Assembly: GCA_017882055.1 (NCBI GenBank)
Contig: JADGQE010000087.1
Span: 1-11,453, forward strand
Length of the DNA stretch: 11,453 bases
Origin: Thermoflexales bacterium
GTDB taxonomy: Bacteria > Chloroflexota > Anaerolineae > Fen-1058
Reading direction: 5' to 3'
The notes under the pieces are model-generated. The model searched no databases, had not been told where the DNA came from, and was given only the letters and a program-made list of their open reading frames with translations. Shown one piece after another: positions 6,281 through 11,453 of the stretch (position 1 is its first letter; every line of letters starts with the position of its first letter). The position numbers were made by a program, and so were the translations under genes.

Positions 6281-7556
6281 ACAGGTTTGCGATCACCGCG
6301 TCGCCGAACTCACTACATTTGACCTCTTTGGCGCCCTCCATCAAGCGCGCAAAGTCATACGTGACGATCTTGTGGCCGATCGCGCCGTCCATGCCTTTGA
6401 TGATCAGATCGGCCGCTTCGACCCAGCCCAGATAGCGCAGCATCATTTCACCCGAGAGGACGACCGAGCCCGGATTGACTTTGTCGAGATTGGTATACTT
6501 GGGCGCGGTGCCGTGCGTCGCTTCGAAGATGGCGTGGCCGGTGAGATAGTTGAGGTTGCCGCCGGGCGCAATGCCGAGGCCGCCGACCTGCGCGGCAAGC
6601 GCGTCGGATTCATAATCGCCGTTGAGGTTCATCGTGGCGATGACGTCGAACTCTTCGGGGCGGGTCAGAAATTGCTGAAGAGCAATATCCGCAATCGCAT
6701 CCTTGATCAAAATCTTGCCGGACGCGAGCGCCGATTTTTGTTCCGCGTTCGCCGCCGCTTCGCCTTTGACCTTCTTGGTGCGCTCCCACTGCTCCCAGGT
6801 ATAGGTTTGTGCCGCAAACTCACGCTCGGCTAAAGCGTAGCCCCAGTTACGGAACGCGCCTTCCGTGTATTTCATGATGTTGCCTTTGTGCACAAAGGTG
6901 ACGCTCTGGCGCTTGTTCGCCAGCGCATAATTGATCGCGGCGCGGACGAGACGTTCGGTGCCTTCGCGCGAGATGGCTTTGATGCCGATGCCCGATGAAT
7001 CCGGGAAACGAATCTTGCTGTATTCCTTAGGAAAATTCGCCTTGAACAGTTCCAAGAATTTTGTATTGTTGTCCGAGCCTTGCTCGAACTCGATGCCCGC
7101 GTAAATGTCTTCGGTGTTCTCGCGGAAGATCACCATGTCCACTTTTTCTGGATGCTTCACGGGCGAGGGCGCACCTTTGAACCAGCGCACCGGCCGCAGG
7201 CACACGTACAGATCGAGCATCTGCCGCAGCGCCACATTGAGCGATCGGATGCCGCCGCCGATCGGCGTGGTCAACGGGCCTTTGATGCCGACCCGGTATT
7301 CGCGGAAGGCTTCGACGGTTTCATCGGGCAGCCAGTTATTGACCGCCGTAAACGCTTTTTCGCCGGCGAGCACTTCCTTCCAGACGATCTTGCGTTCACC
7401 CTGATAAGCCTTTTCCACAGCCGCGTCGAATACGCGCACGCTGGCCCGCCAGATGTCCGGCCCCGTACCATCGCCTTCAATGAACGGGAGTACGGGCTTG
7501 TTCGGCACGATCAGTTTGCCATTCTGAAGCGTGATCTTTTGTCCATCGGTTGTCAT
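6279..7556 (-). CDS. icd: Isocitrate dehydrogenase, NADP-dependent type
   Basis: This cytoplasmic TCA-cycle enzyme converts isocitrate to 2-oxoglutarate and CO2. The protein is 425 residues and close to E. coli Icd (416). It has EGDGTGPD near residue 28, the substrate loop IRSLNVALRQ with its Ser and Arg residues (the Ser is the site phosphorylated by AceK in E. coli), LDLYVCLRPVRW, and FVHKGNIMKYTEG with the catalytic-region Lys. NLNGDYESD supplies metal-binding Asp residues. Cofactor residues are HGTAPKY with Lys-Tyr, Val in DKVNPGS, and Tyr and Arg in VTYDFAR, the set that gives NADP preference in E. coli. AGGAG lies nine bases before the ATG at 7556. A GTG at 7559, six bases from AGGAG, would add one residue and cannot be excluded. 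It is transcribed alone from a promoter near 7610. Confidence 0.97.
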   Translation of the reverse strand: MTTDGQKITLQNGKLIVPNKPVLPFIEGDGTGPDIWRASVRVFDAAVEKAYQGERKIVWKEVLAGEKAFTAVNNWLPDETVEAFREYRVGIKGPLTTPIGGGIRSLNVALRQMLDLYVCLRPVRWFKGAPSPVKHPEKVDMVIFRENTEDIYAGIEFEQGSDNNTKFLELFKANFPKEYSKIRFPDSSGIGIKAISREGTERLVRAAINYALANKRQSVTFVHKGNIMKYTEGAFRNWGYALAEREFAAQTYTWEQWERTKKVKGEAAANAEQKSALASGKILIKDAIADIALQQFLTRPEEFDVIATMNLNGDYESDALAAQVGGLGIAPGGNLNYLTGHAIFEATHGTAPKYTNLDKVNPGSVVLSGEMMLRYLGWVEAADLIIKGMDGAIGHKIVTYDFARLMEGAKEVKCSEFGDAVIANL

Positions 7557-7609
7557 CACTAGAAGCTCCTCTTGCGCGAAAGAAATAGTGGCCCAGACTG
7601 TCGAACGGG

Positions 7610-7618
7610 ATTATAGCA
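7610..7618 (-). promoter_or_regulatory. Extended -10 promoter of icd
   Basis: The minus strand shows TGCTATAAT, a perfect -10 with the TGn extension, about 54 bases before the icd ATG. No good -35 element lies 16-18 bases upstream, as is common with extended -10 promoters. Confidence 0.6.
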
Positions 7619-7657
7619 TGATTTTGCGACCGGGATCGTCGAAGTTTCGTTTTCGCC

Positions 7658-7672
7658 AACGGTCTCACCGTT
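7658..7672. other. Small hairpin at the pabBC stop codon
   Basis: AACGGT and ACCGTT pair around a 3-base loop, with the first base of the pabBC stop anticodon at the edge of the stem. No T-run follows on either strand, so it is at best a weak transcript end. Confidence 0.3.
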
Positions 7673-9417
7673 CAATCAGCGGCCTCATCGACCACCACGT
7701 CAATCCACTTGCGCACCGAGTTGATCAGATAAATCCGGCGAGCGGATTTGATTTCAGCGATCGAGATCACCTGCTCGTGAATCACGCGCCGATCGATCAA
7801 CCACGCCCGATACGTGCCAGGCAACAACCCGCACGCAAGCGGCGGCGTAAGCAGCTCACCGTCCAGATCAATCACGACATTGGCAATCGTCGATTCGGTG
7901 ATCTCACCCTGCTCGTTCCACAAGATGACGTCGTCGTAACCGGGCCGGGCGGCGCGCGCGACTTCATAAACACTGCGCTGCGTTGTTTTATGAAACAAGA
8001 ACGGATCAGCGGAATCAACCGGCTGCGCGGCCAGCGTCACCCGCATCGGCTGCGGAAGCGGGATCTGGCTTAACGGTGTGGCCGACACAGTCGCGGCGCC
8101 TTGCAGCGATACGCGCACTTGAATCTTGTGGGCCACGCGCACTAACGTCGAACTCAGTGAATCGAGTTGCGCCTCGATTGCCAGTCGATCAAGTGGAATA
8201 TCAAAGTATTCTGCCGAATCCGCCAGGCGCTGCCAATGCCGATCGCGCAGAAAATAGCCCTCGTCGGGCGTCCACAGCAGCGACTCCAGCAAATCAAATG
8301 TAGGGCGAGCCTGCATCAACACGCGCGTTTTGATCTCGCATTCGCGGTATTCGTCCGCCGCATCAGAATCCCACACGATCCCGCCGCCGACACCGTACTC
8401 AGCCTGGTCTATGTCCCGATCGATCGTGGCCGTGCGAATAGCAACATTAAACTGTGCTTGACGTCCCGGCGCGAGGTAGCCGATACAGCCGGTGTACGCG
8501 CCACGCGGCGTCGTTTCCAATTCGGCGATGATGTCCATCGTGCGAACTTTAGGCGCGCCCGTGATCGAGGCGCATGGAAACAGCGCGGTCATCACATCCA
8601 TCAGCGGTGCATCAGTTCGTGAGGTAACCGTCGAGGTCATTTGCAATACGGTCGGGTAACGCTCAATGGCAAACAGGCCGGACACACTGATCGAGCCGAT
8701 CTCGGCGACGCGGCCCATGTCGTTGCGAACCATATCGACAATCATCACGTTCTCGGCGCGATTCTTCTCCGAGTGATACAGCCACTGCCTGTTCGCTCGA
8801 TCTTCGGCCAGCGTGCGGCCGCGCGCGGCCGTGCCTTTCATCGGCTTCGACCTGAGATCACGTCCGGACAACTGGAAAAATAGTTCAGGCGATGCGGAAC
8901 AGATGGCGTATCGTCCGGTATCCACGTAGGCCGCATAGCCCACCGGCTGCCGATGAGCCAACGTCAAAAAGAAATCCCACGCAGCGCCATGGAAGGGCGC
9001 GCGCAGGCGATAAGTGTAGTTGACTTGATACGTGTTGCCGGCGGCAATATGGTTCTTGATGGTGTCGATCGATCGTTCGTACTCCGCCCACGGCACCGTC
9101 GCCGCCCACTCCCCCAGCGAATACGCGGGCCGATCGGGGCCGGCCGGCAAATCGATCGTTTCAATTCGATCGTACAAGCCGAACCACAACAGCGGCAGCG
9201 CACTTGACGCACGAACTCGCAGGGCCGAATCGAACGCGGGCGCAGCCTCATAGGTGATGAACCCGGCCGCATATAAACCTCTGTCAACCGCCGCCTCGAT
9301 CGCACGGAACCCGGCCGTCACTTCGTCAAGAGCATGCGCGTCGATGATCTCGATCGGATTACTCAAGCGCAGCCAGCCACTCCGTTGCCCGATCTGCAGC
9401 ACAACTTCACCGCGCAT
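7672..9417 (-). CDS. pabBC: Fused aminodeoxychorismate synthase component I and aminodeoxychorismate lyase (PabB-PabC)
   Basis: This protein makes p-aminobenzoate for folate. The N-terminal part (about 1-370) adds the amino group to chorismate, and the C-terminal part (about 375-581) releases pyruvate using PLP. The PabB half has TYQVNYT, PMKGTAARG with Lys194, AENVMIVDMVRND (221-233), PCASITGAPK (281-290) and YGVGGGIVWDSD (341-352). The Lys in PxKGT is the residue that distinguishes PabB from anthranilate synthase, which has Ala there. The PabC half has FHKTTQR with Lys477 as the expected PLP lysine, then ITESTIANVV and TPPLACGLLPGTYR. At 581 residues it matches known bifunctional fusions. 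No glutaminase partner (PabA) is in the window. The ATG at 9417 has only a weak AAAGG upstream. It lies 39 bases after the small gene 9457-9666, probably on the same transcript. Confidence 0.93.
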   Translation of the reverse strand: MRGEVVLQIGQRSGWLRLSNPIEIIDAHALDEVTAGFRAIEAAVDRGLYAAGFITYEAAPAFDSALRVRASSALPLLWFGLYDRIETIDLPAGPDRPAYSLGEWAATVPWAEYERSIDTIKNHIAAGNTYQVNYTYRLRAPFHGAAWDFFLTLAHRQPVGYAAYVDTGRYAICSASPELFFQLSGRDLRSKPMKGTAARGRTLAEDRANRQWLYHSEKNRAENVMIVDMVRNDMGRVAEIGSISVSGLFAIERYPTVLQMTSTVTSRTDAPLMDVMTALFPCASITGAPKVRTMDIIAELETTPRGAYTGCIGYLAPGRQAQFNVAIRTATIDRDIDQAEYGVGGGIVWDSDAADEYRECEIKTRVLMQARPTFDLLESLLWTPDEGYFLRDRHWQRLADSAEYFDIPLDRLAIEAQLDSLSSTLVRVAHKIQVRVSLQGAATVSATPLSQIPLPQPMRVTLAAQPVDSADPFLFHKTTQRSVYEVARAARPGYDDVILWNEQGEITESTIANVVIDLDGELLTPPLACGLLPGTYRAWLIDRRVIHEQVISIAEIKSARRIYLINSVRKWIDVVVDEAAD

Positions 9418-9456
9418 CGCAACGACCTTTACCAGAGGGCCTACCGTCGCTGGTAT

Positions 9457-9666
9457 TTATCCCCACGCTTTAGGTCGCAGTGCCAGCAGCTGCTCGACCG
9501 CCTGTTGAGCCGTCGTTTTTCCTTCGGCCGCTAACTGCTCCAGCAAAATATCTTGCCCCGCCGTCAGCGGATTGCCTTGTTCCATTTCGATCGCCATGCG
9601 CACATCGTTGGCGTAGCGGGTGCCCGGCACGACGATCTTCCTGGCATTTTTCACTTTAATAGCCAT
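9457..9666 (-). CDS. Small protein of unknown function (69 residues)
   Basis: I do not recognise this protein. It begins MAIKVKNARKIVVPGTRYANDVRMA and continues as a soluble, charged, probably helical polypeptide with no signal peptide, membrane segment or cysteine. The second half (QDILLEQLAAEGKTTAQQAVEQLLAL) reads as amphipathic helices. It is likely real: GAGG stands five bases before the ATG, an extended -10 element (TGCTATAAT) is about 40 bases upstream, and it is followed co-directionally by pabBC. The role may relate to pabBC or be independent; the sequence does not decide. Confidence 0.7.
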   Translation of the reverse strand: MAIKVKNARKIVVPGTRYANDVRMAIEMEQGNPLTAGQDILLEQLAAEGKTTAQQAVEQLLALRPKAWG

Positions 9667-9705
9667 AGGTTCCTCAGGTCTGAAAGACGGGATAAGCTAA
9701 TTGCA

Positions 9706-9714
9706 ATTATAGCA
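9706..9714 (-). promoter_or_regulatory. Extended -10 promoter for the small gene and pabBC
   Basis: The minus strand shows TGCTATAAT, identical to the nonamer ahead of icd, with only a weak -35 (CTGATC at 16 bases). Transcription would begin near 9700, about 33 bases before the small gene. It diverges from the ferritin promoter. Confidence 0.6.
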
Positions 9715-9767
9715 GATAGGCCAAATCGATCAGCGACGCACGTTCTTTAACGACGCAGTTTCACACA

Positions 9768-9804
9768 TTGCGCTTTTTGAGTGTGACGGGTTATAATTAT
9801 CCGT
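9768..9804 (+). promoter_or_regulatory. Ferritin promoter with overlapping palindrome (possible operator)
   Basis: TTGCGC (9768-9773) and TATAAT (9792-9797) are separated by 18 bases, placing the start about 60 bases before the ferritin ATG. A 19-bp imperfect palindrome (9786-9804, ACGGgTtAT-A-ATtAtCCGT, 7 of 9 pairs) covers the -10. Its size and position suit a Fur, PerR or DtxR-family repressor, but it does not closely match a consensus I can recall, so the regulator is not assigned. Confidence 0.5.
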
Positions 9805-9863
9805 GAAGTTCGACACCTCTACGCGGACCCCCGCGACTACACTACATTCCAGGAGGATTTGCA

Positions 9864-10349
9864 ATGCTTATCAGTGACAAGATCAACGCCGCATTCAACG
9901 CACAAATTGGACACGAACTGGGCAACTCGAATCAGTACGTTGCCATCGCCGTCTACTTCGACGCGGAAAGCCTGAAAGGGTTGGCGAAGATATTTTATAA
10001 GCAGGCCGAAGAAGAGCGTGGGCATGCCATGAAGTTTCTGGAGTTCCTGATCGATGCCGGCGGCAAGGTGGAGATTCCCGCCATCCCCGCCGTGCAGAAC
10101 GCTTTCGCTTCAGCGGAAGCAGCCGCGCAGCTGGCATTCGACGCTGAAATCCGCACGACCAATCAGATCAACGATCTGGTCACGCTGGCGATCGCGGAGA
10201 AGAACTACATCGCTCAGAACTTCCTGCAATGGTTCGTCAACGAGCAGCTGGAAGAAGTCTCGAGCGCACAGACGAACCTGGACGTCATCAAAAAAGCCGG
10301 ATCGAACTTGCTAACCGTGGAAGCCTATATGGCGCACGCCAATAAGTAA
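9864..10349 (+). CDS. ftnA: Bacterial non-heme ferritin
   Basis: This is an iron-storage protein that oxidises Fe(II) and stores it in a 24-subunit shell. The protein is 161 residues, close to E. coli FtnA (165). The diiron ferroxidase residues are all present: Glu18, Glu51 and His54 in EEERGH, Glu95, Gln128 and Glu131 in WFVNEQLEEV, plus Tyr25. These correspond to E. coli 17, 50, 53, 94, 127, 130 and 24. There is no heme-binding Met as in bacterioferritin, so the non-heme class fits. A perfect AGGAGG lies seven bases before the ATG, predicting strong translation. It is the only plus-strand gene here, converges on aconitase, and has its own promoter and terminator. Confidence 0.95.
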   Translation: MLISDKINAAFNAQIGHELGNSNQYVAIAVYFDAESLKGLAKIFYKQAEEERGHAMKFLEFLIDAGGKVEIPAIPAVQNAFASAEAAAQLAFDAEIRTTNQINDLVTLAIAEKNYIAQNFLQWFVNEQLEEVSSAQTNLDVIKKAGSNLLTVEAYMAHANK

Positions 10350-10377
10350 GCAACGAATGTTCATCGGATAAACGAAT

Positions 10378-10414
10378 AGCGGACCTCGATCAAACGATTG
10401 AGGTCCGCTGTTTT
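10378..10414 (+). terminator. Terminator between ferritin and aconitase, possibly bidirectional
   Basis: A 14-bp stem (10378-10391 with 10396-10409, one mismatched or wobble position) closes on an AAAC loop and is followed by GTTTTGTATT on the plus strand. It lies 28 bases beyond the ferritin stop. On the minus strand the trailing sequence is only partly T-rich (ATTCGTTTAT), so it may also end aconitase transcripts, less strongly. Confidence 0.8.
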
Positions 10415-10443
10415 GTATTCCGCGATCTCAGCTTTCTTTGCGG

Positions 10444-10533
10444 TTAGTTCTCTTTCACCAACTTCCTCAGCACTGTCTGCAAAATCCCGCCGTTGCGATA
10501 ATATTCTACTTCGACCGGCGTATCGATGCGGAC
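10444..10533 (-). pseudogene. Orphan 3' end of a second aconitase gene
   Basis: This stretch encodes the last 29 residues of an AcnA-like protein (from VRIDTPVEVEYY to LRKLVKEN) and a TAA stop, with no gene body in front of it. It matches the end of the intact aconitase copy starting 197 bp away: 28 of 29 residues are identical and 77 of 90 bases match. Apart from the final codon (AAC against GCG), all ten codon differences are synonymous. Similarity begins to fade around 10539, immediately before a 92-bp palindrome. It has no start codon or ribosome site of its own. It is probably the leftover of a deleted or replaced aconitase gene. Confidence 0.85.
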
Positions 10534-10541
10534 TATAGCCC

Positions 10542-10633
10542 TCAACGGACTGCTTCGCAAAACGGACAAACGGACGGAAACGGATACGGTCGGCATCCGA
10601 TTCTGTCCGCTTGTCCGATTTCAAGTCCGTTGA
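10542..10633. repeat. 92-bp imperfect palindrome between aconitase and its 3' remnant
   Basis: The outer arms TCAACGGACT (10542-10551) and AGTCCGTTGA (10624-10633) are perfect inverted copies. Next inward, CGGACAAACGGAC (10563-10575) pairs with GTCCGCTTGTCCG (10605-10617) with one mismatch, extended by three A/T pairs. The innermost pair is CGGAT (10581-10585) with ATCCG (10595-10599), around a 9-base loop. Within the arms a CGGAC-type unit recurs in quasi-tandem. It starts eight bases past the aconitase stop and carries no long reading frame. It resembles a small palindromic mobile or interspersed repeat. Confidence 0.8.
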
Positions 10634-10640
10634 CGGTTGC

Positions 10641-11453
10641 TTACGCCTCTTTCACCAACTTCCGCAGCACCGTCTGCAGAATTCCGCCATTGCGATAGTA
10701 TTCCACTTCAACCGGCGTGTCGATGCGCACCGTCGCTTTGAATTCCACGATCGAACCATCATCTTTCTTCGCACGGACCGTCACGTCCTGGCGCGGCTTC
10801 AGATTGTCATCAAGACCGATGATGTCGATCACTTCCCTGCCGGTTAAACCCAGCGACTCGACGCCCTGCCCGTCTTTGAATTGCAAGGGCAGAATACCCA
10901 TGTTGACCAGGTTGCTGCGGTGAATGCGCTCGAACGATTCGGCAATCACGACGCGCACGCCTTGCAAATACGGCCCCTTGGCGGCATAGTCTCGGCTTGA
11001 TCCGGTGCCGTATTCTTTGCCGGCCAGCACGACTGACCAAACACCCGTTTCCTTATATTTCATCGCCGCATCGAAGATGCTCATCCGTTCGCCGCCTGGC
11101 TGATGAATGGTGACTCCGCCTTCGACACCCGGTACCATCAAGTTCTTGATGCGGATATTGGCGAACGTACCGCGTGTCAACACCTGATCGTTGCCACGCC
11201 GCGTGCCGTATTGATTGAAGTCTTTCTTCGACACGCCCAGCGAAATGAGATATTGGCCCGCCGGACTGTTCTCCGCAATGTTACCCGCCGGCGAAATGTG
11301 ATCGGTCGTGACCGAATCGCCGAAGATCGCCAGCACACGCATGTCCTTCAGCGGCTGGATCGGCAGCACTTCCAGCGTAGTCTGTTTGAAGAACGGCGGC
11401 TCCTGAATATAGGTCGAGGCTTCATTCCACTGATAGAGCTCACCGCCCGCGAC
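10641..11453 (-). CDS. acnA: Aconitate hydratase AcnA (partial; N-terminal part off the right edge)
   Basis: Aconitase isomerises citrate to isocitrate with a [4Fe-4S] cluster, directly upstream of isocitrate dehydrogenase in the TCA cycle. The window holds the last 270 residues, open at the right edge, covering the C-terminal swivel domain of a protein that is normally about 900 residues. The signatures are GDSVTTDHISPAG, the YGTRRGND loop, RGTFANIR, AGKEYGTGSSRDYAAKG, and AESFERIHRSNLVNMGILPLQF, all diagnostic of the AcnA/IRP class and carrying substrate-binding Ser and Arg residues. The cluster cysteines lie upstream, outside the window. It ends at TAA (10643-10641), eight bases before a 92-bp palindrome, beyond which a second copy of the gene's last 29 codons is found. 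Confidence 0.97.
   Translation of the reverse strand, partial: VAGGELYQWNEASTYIQEPPFFKQTTLEVLPIQPLKDMRVLAIFGDSVTTDHISPAGNIAENSPAGQYLISLGVSKKDFNQYGTRRGNDQVLTRGTFANIRIKNLMVPGVEGGVTIHQPGGERMSIFDAAMKYKETGVWSVVLAGKEYGTGSSRDYAAKGPYLQGVRVVIAESFERIHRSNLVNMGILPLQFKDGQGVESLGLTGREVIDIIGLDDNLKPRQDVTVRAKKDDGSIVEFKATVRIDTPVEVEYYRNGGILQTVLRKLVKEA

Noticed and set aside
7531..8073. A 180-codon plus-strand open frame running from the icd start into pabBC
   Set aside because: It overlaps two solid genes in antisense and the product is low-complexity basic sequence with no family resemblance.
10361..10624. An 87-codon minus-strand open frame over the palindrome and aconitase remnant
   Set aside because: It reads the remnant in a different frame from the conserved aconitase residues and begins within the palindrome, so it is a by-product of the repeat.
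1..11453. CRISPR array, tRNA, rRNA, transposase or prophage genes
   Set aside because: I looked for regular repeats with spacers, cloverleaf-type ends with CCA, and transposase or integrase motifs and found none.

Overview
The window looks like chromosomal DNA from a free-living, respiring bacterium. My best guess is Chloroflexota (Anaerolineae-like), resting on the type of multi-pass membrane protein at 4567-6213, the short, often extended -10 promoters and the overall gene style. That assignment comes from recall and inference, not from a search. Base composition is moderately GC-rich. The hexamer CGATCG is strikingly frequent: I count 34 copies.

Layout. Nearly everything reads on the minus strand. 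From the right edge: the C-terminal part of aconitase AcnA (10641 to beyond 11453); a 92-bp imperfect palindrome (10542-10633); and a stray second copy of the last 29 codons of aconitase (10444-10533). A ferritin gene on the plus strand (9864-10349) converges on this block, and a hairpin terminator lies between them. A divergent promoter region (9667-9863) separates ferritin from a 69-residue unknown protein (9457-9666) and a fused aminodeoxychorismate synthase/lyase, PabB-PabC (7672-9417). NADP-type isocitrate dehydrogenase (6279-7556) follows, ending in a strong terminator. Next come a 548-residue membrane protein built from six similar two-helix units (4567-6213) and a HigB/HigA-type toxin-antitoxin pair (4140-4457, 3823-4143) with its own promoter and terminator. 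The succinate dehydrogenase operon completes the window: a single fused SdhC-SdhD anchor gene (2658-3578), sdhA (881-2656) and sdhB (650 to beyond position 1).

How the genes relate. Aconitase, isocitrate dehydrogenase and succinate dehydrogenase are three TCA-cycle enzymes on one strand within 11.5 kb. They are not one operon, because terminators and unrelated genes separate them. Ferritin beside aconitase and near the three-cluster SdhB is consistent with iron handling near iron-sulfur enzymes, but that link is inference. PabB-PabC makes p-aminobenzoate for folate synthesis.

The most notable points are the fused SdhCD anchor, the aconitase 3' remnant (synonymous differences only, apart from the last residue) with an adjoining palindromic element, a second palindromic element of similar design between sdhA and sdhB, the CGATCG excess, and a toxin-antitoxin terminator whose T-tract overlaps the sdh -35 element. 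I see no tRNA, rRNA, CRISPR array or transposase gene.
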